The notes below the pieces were generated by a model. It was not told the origin of the DNA and did not search any database. It was given only the letters and a program-made list of their open reading frames with translations. The position numbers were made by a program, and so were the translations under genes. A stretch of 64,000 nt of DNA from Arabidopsis thaliana (taxonomy: Eukaryota > Streptophyta > Magnoliopsida > Brassicales > Brassicaceae), in the NCBI RefSeq assembly GCF_000001735.4, contig NC_003075.7, forward strand, positions 6,325,001 through 6,389,000, in the 5' to 3' direction. Shown here piece by piece: positions 24,819 to 40,079 of the stretch (the stretch's first letter is position 1; the number at the start of each line of letters is the position of its first letter).

Positions 24819-25757
24819 GGTGTTATTGGTTCCTAACTAAAAAGAAATTTTGAAGACTTTAATAATATCATATAAAGTAAATAAATGAAAGATTCTAAAC
24901 TATAAACTATTTGTAGAGAGTTTTCAATAATATTATTGATTAGTTTTTCACAAGGTTCAAAAAATCGGCCTAGGCGGCCCGATTTTAGTGAAATCGGTGA
25001 ATCAAATAGGGTTTTCGGTTTAAGCGTTCAAAATCAGTATTAACCGGTCAAATCGGCCAGTTTAGTATATGTAAATATGATCGTTTTGAATAAGTGAAAA
25101 ATAAAGTAAAAGTACTTGATTACTAAACTTGTAAGTTAGCAATTAATTATTCTCAAATTTTCAGAATAAGTTAATTTAGTTTTCATAGAAATTTTGTGTG
25201 AATATACATATATTATAAATTCAAATAGGTAATATTTTCAACATTTCATATATTTTAACCAATGTTTTGTTATAAAATTATGAAAATGTTTAATAAATTT
25301 GTAAAATGATGTGCTAACGCCTAGGCTTTGCCTAGCCCCCGATTAATTGATCTAGGCGTTAGGCCCCTATCGAACGCCTAACAATTTTTTGAACATTGGT
25401 TTTTTACAATCTTATAAAGTTTCCAAACAATCTCTATATTTTAATGATATTTTCATGACTTTATTTTGTGAAACAAATGGTAGAAAGTCATAAACCAATT
25501 ACAAAACAATTTAATTCATCTACAATAGTAGATTCTTTTGTTTTAATTGAATAAAACAAAAAAAATTAATGACTTTATGAAAGTATTAATCCATTAACTC
25601 CAGATTTGTGAAGATTTTAGATTACTTTTCACAAATCTTAAACTAATAATACAAAACTTTAACAAATTTTTCAAAAAATCTTATTGAATAACAACATATT
25701 CTACATAACATTTTAAGTCACTAAAACTCTATTTAAATCATAAACCAATAACATACC
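24819..25757. mobile_element. Outer MITE interrupted by a second element
   Basis: GGTGTTATTGGTT at 24819-24831 is inverted at 25743-25757 as AACCAATAACATACC (two extra bases). Removing the inner element at 24951-25398 leaves about 490 bp of AT-rich DNA, a usual MITE size. I cannot assign the superfamily, and the target duplication is not clear. Confidence 0.5.
24951..25398. mobile_element. hAT-like MITE, short relative of the 14-kb element
   Basis: The left end CAAGGTTCAAAAAATCGG and the right end ATTTTTTGAACATTG are the same termini as at 14036-15645. It is flanked by GTTTTTCA (24943-24950) and GTTTTTTA (25399-25406), an 8-bp duplication with one mismatch. Near the right end it shares GCGTTAGGC/CTAGGCG phrases with the longer relative. 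It lies inside the outer MITE, giving an insertion order. Confidence 0.75.
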
Positions 25758-25927
25758 TTTAGTATATATGTTAACAACAAAACAAAGAAATTGTAATTTT
25801 GACCGACAGTTGTAACTTACTCACAAATATATATATTTGTAGATCTCATAAGTCATAACTTTCATCTCCGAACTCTAGTTTCTTTGGATTCAAGGTATCA
25901 TAAAAACCTAGTCTGTCTTTAAAGCTT

Positions 25928-27031
25928 ATGACGAAGAGAAACATAGTAGATCTTCCCGAGGATTTGGTAATGGAGATACTCGCGAGGGTTCCGACCGTAA
26001 CTTTGGTCCGATTACAATCTACATCCAAAAGATGGAACGTTCTGATCGAAGATAAGAGATTTGCTGAGCAGCACTTTACTAATGCACCAAGGCACTCTCT
26101 GCTTATCATGTTGATGACCTTTAGGGTTTATCTCGTGAGCGTCGATCTTCATACAATTCACAACAACAAGGTAAACATAATAAGTCAACTTCGCCTGAAA
26201 GATCCTCTTTCAAATTTTTTAGAAGAAGTTGATATATGCAACGTCTTTCATTGCGACGGCTTCTTGCTATGCACCACCGTAGACAATAGACTCGTTGTTT
26301 CGAATCCCTGTTCTCGTGATACTAAGTGGATCCAACCAAGAAATTTCTACAAGAAATTCGATATATTTGCTCTCGGTAAATCATCATGCAACAAGTACAA
26401 AATCATGAGGATGGATCAATTTTATCCTGATAGGCCAGAATTTATGAACTACGAAATCTATGACTTTAACTCTAATTCGTGGAGAGTTGTTGGTAAGATT
26501 ACAGACTGGTTCATACCAAGGTGTATGGACCGTGGCATGTCTGTGAATGGAAACACTTACTGGCTTGCTTCTACTAATAAAGACTTGACCAGTAGTAGTT
26601 TTTTACTTGGTTTTGATTTTTCAACGGAGAGATTTGTAAGGGTGTCTCTTCCGGGTGATCATCTCTCTGATCCTGTTTTTGCTTTAGCAGTTACTAGAGA
26701 AGATCCAAAAATATGTGTTGCTATCATTCAGGAACTCCATATAGATGTATGGATTGCAACTACGATTGAGAGTACGGGAGCTGCGTCATGGAGCAAGTTC
26801 CTATCAGTTGAATTAGCAAATCTCTACGAGCGTATTTGCTTGGATAGTTGGATGAATTTCTTGGTCGACCAGAAGAACAAAGTTTTGGTGTATCGTGATG
26901 GTAACTATTGGATCTCCAATGTTTTCTTGCACGTTGTGGGAGAGGATAAATGTATACAAGTGGATCATCATGATTCAGTGTCTAGATGCTCACTTGTCGT
27001 CAATTATGTTCCAACTTTGGTTCATATCTAA
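25928..27031 (+). CDS. F-box protein with FBA-type associated domain
   Basis: A single exon of 367 residues. The F-box is at residues about 6-50 (LPEDLVMEILARVPTVTLVR, then STSKRWNVLIED and a FAEQHF end), the surface that binds SKP1/ASK proteins in SCF ubiquitin ligases. The rest fits the plant F-box associated domain type 1: a CDGFLLCTT motif near residue 115, YEIYDFNSNSWRVVG near 175, NGNTYWLA near 205 and LLGFDFSTERF near 226. The substrate is unknown. The family expands by local duplication, and this locus has two more pieces (27614-30858 and 42966-43662). This copy is intact, with the first ATG chosen. It corresponds to At4g10190 by order. Confidence 0.88.
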   Translation: MTKRNIVDLPEDLVMEILARVPTVTLVRLQSTSKRWNVLIEDKRFAEQHFTNAPRHSLLIMLMTFRVYLVSVDLHTIHNNKVNIISQLRLKDPLSNFLEEVDICNVFHCDGFLLCTTVDNRLVVSNPCSRDTKWIQPRNFYKKFDIFALGKSSCNKYKIMRMDQFYPDRPEFMNYEIYDFNSNSWRVVGKITDWFIPRCMDRGMSVNGNTYWLASTNKDLTSSSFLLGFDFSTERFVRVSLPGDHLSDPVFALAVTREDPKICVAIIQELHIDVWIATTIESTGAASWSKFLSVELANLYERICLDSWMNFLVDQKNKVLVYRDGNYWISNVFLHVVGEDKCIQVDHHDSVSRCSLVVNYVPTLVHI

Positions 27032-27613
27032 CAAGGTTTGTATTTCTTGGAGTGAGGCAAAAGGGAAGTAGCTAGAACATCTAGTAATCTATGATCGTCA
27101 TATTAAATTATTTATTATCTATCCAAGTCATGATATTTGATTTTCAAAGAAAGTCATCTACTATTTTCTCTTTAATTATGTCATATAACACTAAGGTTAT
27201 GAGTTCTATAAATCAATAAATATAACCTGCTAAAGCAAAAACACTAAGGAACCATAATATTTTATTAGTTTATCGATTCTTTTTAGTTGTTAAAATTTTG
27301 GAGAAACATGAGTTAACACATTTTAATAGAAACAATAAATTAATTATTTAAATGTCATTATTATTGTAGTTTTTGACTTGAAAATTTAATATTTAGAAAA
27401 TAAACAATTCTTTTGAACCTGCAATGTAATTCATATTTTTTTCATTAGGTTTATCTCGGGTTAGAGATAACCACGGAATTAACAAGTACACATAATAATT
27501 AAATTAGAAATCAATGTGAATAATTAAATTCGTAGGTCGCATAACATCGCTTCTATCCCTTGTAACCCTAGTTTTTTTGGAAGCAAGTTATCATCAAACT
27601 GTCTATTTTTAGT
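27032..27613. other. AT-rich spacer between two F-box copies
   Basis: The last ~90 bp before 27614 resemble 25835-25927, the leader of the intact F-box gene, showing that the tandem duplication included the 5' flank. The rest is AT-rich with nothing recognised. Confidence 0.5.
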
Positions 27614-27692
27614 ATGATGAAGAAGAGAAACATAGTAGATCTTTCTGAAAATTTGGTAGTGGATATACTCTCTAGGGTTCCGGTATCTTTGG

Positions 27693-30737
<3,045 letters not shown>

Positions 30738-30858
30738 ATCTTTGGTACGATTACAATCTACATCCAAAAGATGGAATATTCTGATTAAATTTGAGAGATT
30801 TGCTAAGAAGCACTTTACTAATGCACCAAGACACTTTCTGATTATCATGTCGATTTAG

Positions 30859-31400
30859 ATGTTATAAAATAAAATAAAAATAAAAATCACTTATAATGGA
30901 CTTCATAACCTTTATTATCGTTGCACACAAAAATCGAACATCTTTTAGGAACTGGATTCGCTAGAAAGACTTTGTTCGCCAAAAGAACATGATTCACTAA
31001 GAGAACTTGGTTTGCTAGAGTATGACATAAAAGTATCATGATAATAGGGATATGCATAGACATGTAATTATGAACAAACAAATATCTCTAACCAAAAATA
31101 CGATTTAACCACATAACCAATACACTATATGTATTGATATGAAATTACTTATCACCTCAACATCGACAAAACTTTCCACTACTCCCTCAACGGACCATGA
31201 ATGTAAGAAATAAAAAGGTTAACATTTTCAGTGTTTGTTTCGTTTTTACGGAAAGTCACAGTTTTACCTGATAAAAATAGTAACTGTCAATCTAAGTTTC
31301 TAATTTAATTTCTATAGTTAAAATAATTGACACAAATATTAGTTTTCCTTTTTTTTTATTTTATTATATCACTACAAAATTTTGAGTGTCTAAAGCTCTC
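30859..31400. other. AT-rich spacer, no gene recognised
   Basis: No domain-bearing frame. The minus frame at 30887-31081 contains simple internal repeats (ACTTTG/GCTAGAAAG phrases near 30955-31020) and is not convincing. Confidence 0.4.
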
Positions 31401-32217
31401 ATATAATGATTATTATTATTATTATTATTTCTTTTTATTCTATTTCATTTTTCATTATGAATAATCACACAATTAGTTTATACAAACATTAATAATGTCG
31501 CATCATTTTATTATAAAACTTTTTTTGTTTTAATATATTGATAAATATATTTTATACAATAGGATTATAAATGCAAGAGAAATTTTTAGTATCTTCAATT
31601 TACACATATATTTTTTATTACAAATACTTAAGTAATATTATCATTTTTAGATTTCTTTTTTTTCTAAATGTACAAATAATATGTCAAGCTCGTGTAAAAA
31701 AGTTAGTTTCAAAGATGTGAATAAATTTCATAAATATATCAATGGAAATTACTTAAATTAAGAAGAAATTATGTTTGAATTGTGTATAGGCCACAAATAA
31801 TTATGTCATCCTTCACTTGTTAGTGTCAAAGAGAACATTAAATCTCTTAAATGTATTGATGGAAATTACTTGTTTTATGAATTTGTTTTGTTTGACTTGT
31901 ATATGGTTCAAAGAAATATTTACTATTCTACTAAAGTATTCAGGTTTGAAGGGATTTAAGGAAACATAATTACTATCTATAATTTATTATTTGCTTAACC
32001 CCTAGCTGGGTGTACAACTATATATATGTGTATACTCTACTCTAATGAATCATTGAGACATATTATATATGTAGGGAGAAGGTGATTATCCCAAATGATT
32101 TCTTAAAAAAATTCTTCAACTACTATATCTCAATAATAATTGTATTCATATAACAAAAACTAATGATTGATTAAAAAAAAAATAACTAATGATTTCATTT
32201 CTCTATTTTGTAGGTTG

Positions 32218-35200
32218 ATGAAAATGAAATTGGGATATTCACTTCCAGTGATGTGCATGATTTTGTTCTGCTATATTCTATGTTGTAGCCTTTTGATGAG
32301 TCATTGTCATGGCGTTGTAGAAGCAGCAAAGGCATTAAAAAGCAATGAAGATCTTGAAATAGAGCAAAAACTTGAGCTTATCAACAAACATACGGTTAAA
32401 ATCATAAAGGTTTATCCTCTTACCATATTATAGAATAATTGAATGTGTTTAAATATGTATAACATTAGAATCTTTATCGTAAGTATATGATCCTAAAGTA
32501 TCCTTGGATGTGTATAGTATAAACACGATTTTAGTTATGAAATCATGCGTGAAACACTTAGTATTTATTATGAAAACATATAATATATTTTCTTATTTAT
32601 GAATCCACAGTGTACTAATGGTGAACGATATGGGTGTGTGGATTTCTACAAACAACCAGGACTTGACCACTCATTGATGAAGAACCACACATTTCACCAT
32701 AAGGTATATTGCAGTAATAATATGAATTTTCTTATTTAGAGTATTTAAACTCTATGTAAAAACAAATAAAGGGAAAGTAATTAAGAAATTGGCAATATAG
32801 TGACTAAAATATGTTTTGTATCATATGATAAGTTAGAACTCTATATAACAAAATAACATACATAAAGAAATCAAGCTTTCTCGTAATTTTTAATATGATA
32901 ATATATCAGATCATTGCCATTATTCTTTATTACAATTATTCATATATATTGACATTTGGTAAATTTCACTCTAATAATGTAACTACCTTAATTTTAACAA
33001 AAGTGGATAGTAGATACACATATAATGACAAATTTTTCTTATTATTCTTAATATAAATTATAAGTAATTAAAATCCTAAATGGTACGTATTTTGATTAGA
33101 ATGAGAGTAATATTTCAATAAGTTACTTTGAGAAAATTAAGTTTATAAAAATATTATTTTTGTTTGACTAATTTATATATGATTCTGATGTGCAGATGCG
33201 TTTGATGTCATACCCCGAAGGATCAAAAATTAAAAAACAGACACATATTAACAAAACATTTGGTCACTTTTGGAAGAATGGCGTAGGTCGTCCTATTGGT
33301 ACAGTTCCTATACTTTTAGTCAGCAAAGAAGCTCTTTTGAAAATGAAATCTTTTGATGGTGATAATTCTAATCCCCAAAGTTCGTGGAGTAAAACCTATA
33401 AACCTACGTCTTCTAATGGAGGTCATCATGTAAGTGCTTTCTTATAGCATTTATTTTTCGAGTAAAAAATTTCAAACATATAGTATATAATCGAACGTCG
33501 CAATAATGAGATTGATAGAATGGTTTGAAACTATAGAGTATTGATGAATATGTTTGCACATAATTCTTAATTAAAAAAAAAATTACAATCCTCTCTTTGA
33601 TGAGATGAATAAAAATATATTTAAATAGATTAGAGCTTTAAACAAGTAAATAATATATATCTTTATTTGAAACACGGGAATGTTTTAATTACAATTTTGT
33701 GCATTGTAAATATATTTATGGTGGATGAAATATTAGAAAACATATGTAATTGTATATTGTAATTCATCATTTAATATTATCTATTATCTAATATAATTAT
33801 ATTTGAATATATCAAATATAATGGTTTCTATTAGCTCTAATTACTTATACTAATTTATAAGAAATTGATTCTAATTTCTGAGCACATTACAATATATCCA
33901 TATAGCAATGTTAGTTTATGTACCATTGTATTCAGTTTGCTGTGGTGCGTACTACGAAAGGAAAACCAAGGAGATATAATGGAGTGGCTATGAACATTAA
34001 TTCATTCAATCCTCCAGTTGGACCTATGGAATTCAGTGCTGGTCGGATGCATTTTCAAATTGGAAATGAATTCGTCCAAGTTGGTTGGACCGTAAGTAAA
34101 TTTATTTAGATCCGTTTATGTACTAAGGTGTATCCTTTTTCTATTAGTAATGTATATGAACTATATTTTCTATCTATTTTAGGTACACCCACAATTATAT
34201 CACGACTTCAACTCACGGCTGTTCATATATACTAATGTAAGCATGCTGGATCTCGTTTTAATATTTTAATACCATATATATGAATTATACATGATTGACA
34301 AATCAATGATTTATACTCAAAATGTTATATGGTTGGATTCAGTCAGGAGGACATGGGTGTTATAATCCCTTATGTCCGGTCGGATCCGGAATAATACTAG
34401 TCAGTCATGAAGTTACTCCTGGTTTACTTACCAAGCACAACGATTTCGAACTCTCCATAATTAAGGTCAGTTTTTTTCCAAAAACTATTAAAGACATAAC
34501 TCTGTGTGTTTTAGGTATTTTTAAGTATAGTATGGATATGTAGTGTTAGTGTTTTTTTGGTGAGATCTAGTGTTAGGGTACTTGTATTCCATTCAATATA
34601 TATATCTTACTTTTTACTTTTTCATATTAGATATTGCAAAAACATTTGCATAAAAATAATTAAACATTGATAAAAATAGTTATTAAAATTAATTGTAAGC
34701 TTTTTGTCTATAATCTTTGCCTTTTCTATATGGATTTTTTTTTTTTTTTTGAAATCCATGAGGTTCTGGGCCGAAACCCATAATCTTCTCAGACCCAAAG
34801 CCAAATCATTTAACATTAGTTTCGTCCCAAACGTCACTCGAATCGGCGACCTCTAAGTTTCGCCTAGGGTCTTTACCAATTGAGCTAACGATACTTGGTT
34901 TTCTATATGGATTTTGTTGAGTACAGGACAAAATATACGGGCATTGGTGGCTTTTGATGGGTAACAGTAGCAGCTCAACTTGGAAAGAAATTGGGTTCTG
35001 GCCAACACATAGGTTCAAAGAAAGTTTTGGTACAGGTGTCGAATGGGGTGGTGAAGTCTATAGCCCTGCGTCTACAAGTCCTCCTATGGGTAATAGTCAT
35101 TTTCCGAAGGGGAGCCCCAAAATAGACTCATATGTCCGTTTGATCACGACTTGGGACGAAAATTATGGTTTGGACATGGTTGTGAAAAACACAGAGAGAT

Positions 35201-35256
35201 TTTCAAACAGTTGTTATAAAGTGAAAGATGCACAGAGTCGTTTTGGCCAGATGTAG
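32218..35256 (+). CDS. Neprosin-domain (DUF239) secreted protein, frameshifted at C-terminus
   Basis: Seven exons: 32218-32409, 32611-32703, 33196-33429, 33936-34091, 34183-34236, 34343-34465 and 34927-35256, giving 393 residues. The N-terminus is a signal peptide or anchor (hydrophobic residues about 8-28). Exon 2 has the activation-peptide signature GCVDFYKQPGLDH. The neprosin domain follows, with QVGWTVHPQLYHDFNSRLF, a SGGHGCYN block, GHWWLLMG and VEWGGEVYSP. Relatives include pitcher-plant neprosin, a secreted prolyl endopeptidase with a glutamic mechanism, but most plant members are uncharacterised. Relative to copy 2 there is a one-base deletion near 35235, so it stops at 35254-35256 without the final GHLIIYGGPG block. 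The exon 4 acceptor at 33935 is the least certain splice. Probably At4g10210. Confidence 0.75.
34738..34898 (-). mobile_element. tRNA-derived SINE in the last intron
   Basis: On the minus strand the element begins with TTAGCTCAATTGGTAAAG (pol III A box) and has GATTCGAGT about 30 bp further (B box). It ends in an A-run, seen as the T-run at 34736-34750. TTTTCTATATGGATTT occurs on both sides (34722-34737 and 34899-34914), a 16-bp target duplication. It resembles the Arabidopsis AtSB/RAthE SINEs. The paralogous intron (39391-39722) lacks it, so it inserted after the gene duplication. Confidence 0.9.
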
Positions 35257-35649
35257 GTCATCTTATCGTTTATGGAGGCCCCAGGTGTACATAAACTTTG
35301 TTAGTGCGTAGCATTATTCCAAAATTGTAGTATCTGAAAATGTTCAAAATAAATCAAGAGAATTACGTTCTTACTATGAATAAAAATATATAAGAAAAAC
35401 GTAAAGAAATTTAAAGAACATCTTTATATTCTTTTTTTGTTATCTTGTTTGACTTGGTTAGAAAGGAGAAGACAAAAGAACTATTTATATGTTCCAAATT
35501 TTAAAAACATCTTACTTATTACATCATATATCATTAGAAAATTCCACTACATTACCTTAAAGATATATAATATTTTCTATAGAGATATAGTTCTAGACAA
35601 ACTTTACTTGGTGTGTTAACACTCTTAAGTTTTTCTAGAACTTAGACTT

Positions 35650-36400
35650 AGTTAATTTTGAGTTTGGTCCAATAATTAAACTCTTGATCATGATCCCGTG
35701 ATTAAACTTAACCCAAAGTCAAGTTTGATCTCACTACCGGATTATTTGAGGTGAATCAAAATATAACAATATACCATGTAATTGGTAGGCAAAATAACCA
35801 AAATTTGAAAAATCAATCCGAACCGAAATAAATGGTTTTATTTGGTTATGGTTTTTTCTTAAAACTCATTTGGTTATCATTTTTCTTAAGTTTTTGGTTT
35901 AGGTTTGGTTTGGTTAAAAACCAAATGATTTTTTTTTGTTTTTGATTAAAATTAAGAATAACCATATATACTAATATATTGTCCAATTTATATTATGATT
36001 AGAGTATCATTGGATTTTTTCTTTACTAGACTTATATACAGTGATCTCTTAGTAATATCTGATTATTCTTATATTATTTTTATTCTACGTTTCATTTTAT
36101 TTATGCATCAAACTTATACTTTTTTTTTGTAAAATACATGGAATAACCTTAAAACCCGTACCCAAACCAAAACCAAACCAAACCAAGATACATATAGTTT
36201 TTTATATGATTTCAATTTTTACAAAACTGAAAACCCGTCATAAATTGTAAAACCGAACCATAACCAAACTTAATTACATACGGTTTCTTTATGGTTTCAA
36301 GTTTTTTGTAAAACCAAAAAAAACAAACTGAAACTAAACTGAAAAACTGCACGCCCACCCTAATACTATATTTAAAAATAAATCTCAATTAAAATCAAAA
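35650..36400. repeat. Dispersed repeat rich in AACCAAAC/GGTTTGGTT
   Basis: The left half has GGTTTGGTTTGGTTAAAAAC-type motifs (35890-35925) and the right half the complementary AAACCAAACCAAACC (36165-36185), giving an imperfect large inverted arrangement. It ends near ACGCCCACCCTAAT, a usual edge of this kind of element. It lies between the two neprosin duplication units. No gene. Confidence 0.5.
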
Positions 36401-37188
36401 ATTAAAGAAATTAAAGAAACAAAATACTTATGATTTTAAGGAAAATCTAAGAATAATTATTTTTATTTATTATTTTCATTTGTCATTCTGAATAATCACA
36501 CAATTAGTTTTATACAAACATTGATTATGTCACATCATTTTATTTATAGTACATTTTTCTTATTTTAATTTATTTATAAATATAATTTATACAATAGGAT
36601 TATAAATGCAAGAGAAAAAAATACTATCTTCAATTTACACATAGAAATGTATTACAAATACTTAAAATAAATTTCTTATTTTCAGATTTTTTTTAGAGGA
36701 AAAGTTACAAATATTATGCCAAGCTTGTGTTAAGAAGTTAGCATTAAAGATATGAATAAATGTCATCAATATATCGATGTAAATTTAAGAAGAAATTATG
36801 TTTGACTTGTATGGTCCACAAATAATTATGTCATCTTTGACTTGTGCATGGTCAAAAATAACAATAAATCTCTTAAAAGCATTCATGGAAATTAGTAATT
36901 ACTTAGTTTAAGAAGAAATTTTGTTTGACTTCTGTATGGTTCAAAGATATATATACTATATTTAGGTTTGAAGGAATTTAAGGAAACGTATATGTATTAA
37001 TTATTTTTTCTAACCCTTAGCTAGGTGTATATTCTACTCTAGTGAATCATTCAGAAATATTACATTTCTTGTGAGAAGGTGATTATCCCAAATGACTTCT
37101 TCAAATCTTTCTCCTATTACTATATCTCAATAATAACTGTATATATAGAAGAAAAACTAATTATCAAATTTCTCTAGTTCACAGGTTA

Positions 37189-37873
37189 ATGAAAATGAAA
37201 TTGGGGTGTGCACTTCCAATGACGTGCATGATTTTGGCATGCTATATTATTTGTGGGAGCCTTCTAATGAGTCATTGCCATGGTGTTATAAAAGAAGCAA
37301 AGACATTAAAAAGTAATGAAGATCTTGAAATAGAGCACAAACTTAAGCTTATCAACAAACCTGCATTTAAAATCGTAAAGGTTTATCCTCTCACCATGTT
37401 ATAGAATAATTGAATGTGTTTATATATATATAACATTAAATTACCTATCCTAAGTATTCTAGGATTTGTATAATAGAAAGACGATGAAATTTATGAAATC
37501 ATGCAAAAAATAATATATTTTCTTATATATGAATTCACAGACTATTAATGGTGAACGATATGGGTGTGTGGATTTCTACAAACAACCAGGACTTGACCAC
37601 TCATCCATGAAGAACCACACATTTCACCATAAGGTATTGCATTGGTAATATATTTTTTCTTGATATTTAGAAGATTTCAACTCTATTTAGAATAGATGGT
37701 AATTAAGTATTGGCAATATTGTGACAATTAAGATAGGATTATTTTCTTGTTTTATTAATTATTAATAGAAAAGTAATTTTTTTTTGTGTCCACTGGATTG
37801 GAGATTAGAATTTAAGTTTAGGATTTAATTAGTTTGGTTTCCCATAATTGTTAAAAATAAAGATAAAATCCAA

Positions 37874-37912
<39 letters not shown>

Positions 37913-40079
37913 AAACATATAATGACCAAATTTTCTTTTTATATTTAATATGAAGTATAGATAATCATATACACTATTTTGATTAGAAAGAGCCATATTT
38001 TTTAAAAAAATCACTTTTGAGTTTTAATTTACCTTTTTATAGTTTAATTTAAGAAGAGTACTTTAATAAAATTTAATTTTGGAATGGCTAATTAATAATT
38101 TATATTGGATTTTGATGTGGAGATGCGTATGTCATACTCTGAAGGATCAAAAATGAAAAGAAAGACACATAGAAACACAACATTTGGCCACTTTTGGGAG
38201 AATGGCGTAGGTTGTCCCATTGGTACCGTTCCTATACCTCGAGTCACTAAAGACGCTCTTTTGAGAATGAAATCCTTCGATAGCGATAATTCTAATCCGC
38301 AAAGTTCGTGGAGCAAAACCTATAAACCTGCATCTTCTATTGACGATCATCATGTAAGTGCTTTCTTTAAATTGTTATCTTACGAGTAAGAAATGTTAAA
38401 CATATATTACTGAACTTCGCAATAACAAGATTGGTGGAATAGCTGAAATTATAGATGACTATGTTAGCACATAATTATTAATTTAAACAATGATTAAAAT
38501 ATTCTTTTTAATTTGATGAATACAAAAATATTTAAGTAGTTTTTTTATGTTAATAATACATAGCTTTATTACAAACACGTGAAATTTTTGATTAATATTT
38601 CATGGCGAGTATATATATGGTGGATGATATACTAGGAAACATAAGTAATTGTATATTGTATTCATAATTTAATATTATCTATTAACTCATACAGTTATAT
38701 TTCGATACATGAAAAATATTGGTTTCTATTAACTCAAATTACTCATACCAATTTATAAGATATTGATTCTAATTTTTCAGCATTACAATTTAGCCATATC
38801 AGAATGTTAGTTTTCTCAACCATTGTATTCACTATTCAGTTTGCTGTGGTGCGAACTACTAAAGGAACTAGGAGTTACAATGGTGCATCTATGAATATTA
38901 ATACATTCACTCCTTCAGTTGGACCTATGCAATTCAGCGCTTCTCGGATGCATTTTCAAATTGGAAATGAATTCATCCAAGTTGGTTGGATCGTAAGTCA
39001 ATATTAATTTAGATCCACTATTTTTTTATACTTGATGTATTATAGTAAATCTTTTTTCTATTATTAATGTATATGAATCATATTTTCTATTCATTTTAGG
39101 TACACCCACAATTATACCATGACTTCAACTCTCGGATATTCGTATTTACAAAAGTAAGTGGGCTAGTTCTTGTTTTTATATAATTTAATTATACCATATA
39201 TATACACGATGTATGCATAATTGATAAACCAATGACTTATGGTCGCATATTATATGGTTGAATTCAGTCGGGAGGAAATGCGTGTTATAATCTCTTCTGT
39301 CCTGACGGATCCGGAATGATACTAGTTCGTCAAGACTTAACTCCTGGTCTACTTGCCGAGCAAAAAAGTATTGACTTCGCCATAATGAAGGTCAGTTCTT
39401 TTCCAACTAGTATACCCATAACTTTGTATATTTCGGGTATTCAAGAACGTTTGAGTATATGATATGTCTAGTAATATCAATATGTAGATGCATGCAAATA
39501 TGAATATGGATATGGGTAAAGAAAATTTAGTGTTAGGGTATTTGTATCCCATCCAACATATATAACTAACTTTCATTTATTCATATTAGATTTTTAAAAG
39601 AATACATAAATTAAATCCAGTGAAGATTTTGTCAATTATAGTTTAACAAAAATGAGATCATGTATGGGTTCTCGTGGTTCTCCTAGTTTTTATTTTTGTT
39701 GATATTTAAAGTTTGAGTACAGGACAAAATCAACGGGAATTGGTGGTTGTTGATGGGTACATCTTGGGAAGAAGTTGGGTTTTGGCCATCAAGCAGATTC
39801 AAAGAAAGTTCTGGTACAATGGTCGAATGGGGTGGTGAAGTCTATAGCCCTTCGCCTCCAAATCCTCCAATGGGGAATAGTCATTATCCGAAGGGGAGCC
39901 CCAAAGTAGACTCATATGTCCGTTTAATTACGACTGTGGACGAAAATTATAATACTGACAAAACAGTGAAAAACACAGAGAGGTATTCAGACAGTTGTTA
40001 TAAAGTGAGAGATGCAACGGAGACGTTTTGGAGCCATGTCGGTCATCTTATTATATATGGAGGCCCTGGGTGTAAATAA
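37189..40079 (+). CDS. Neprosin-domain (DUF239) secreted protein
   Basis: Seven exons: 37189-37380, 37541-37633, 38123-38353, 38840-38992, 39100-39153, 39268-39390 and 39723-40079, giving 400 residues. The order is signal peptide or anchor (about residues 8-28), activation-peptide motif GCVDFYKQPGLDH in exon 2, then the neprosin domain (VGWIVHPQLYHDFNSRIF, SGGNACYN, NWWLLMGTSWEE, VEWGGEVYSP). The C-terminus GHLIIYGGPGCK is complete, unlike in copy 1. The intron 2 acceptor is GTGGAG rather than GTGCAG in copy 1. Secretion to the wall or apoplast is expected. Proteolysis is known for the pitcher-plant relative but is not shown for this protein. Tandem paralogue of 32218-35256; probably At4g10220. 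Confidence 0.82.
37877..37907. repeat. (TA)n microsatellite in intron 2
   Basis: About 15 TA units inside the second intron of the neprosin gene. Confidence 0.9.

Larger units (their letters stand above)
31400..35640 (+). repeat. Neprosin-gene duplication unit, copy 1
   Basis: Besides the gene, the upstream (about 31430-32200) and downstream (35280-35640) flanks match copy 2 at about 36460-40470. The phrase GAATAATCACACAATTAGTT occurs in both upstream flanks. The unit spacing is about 4.97 kb, measured between start codons. Confidence 0.75.
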
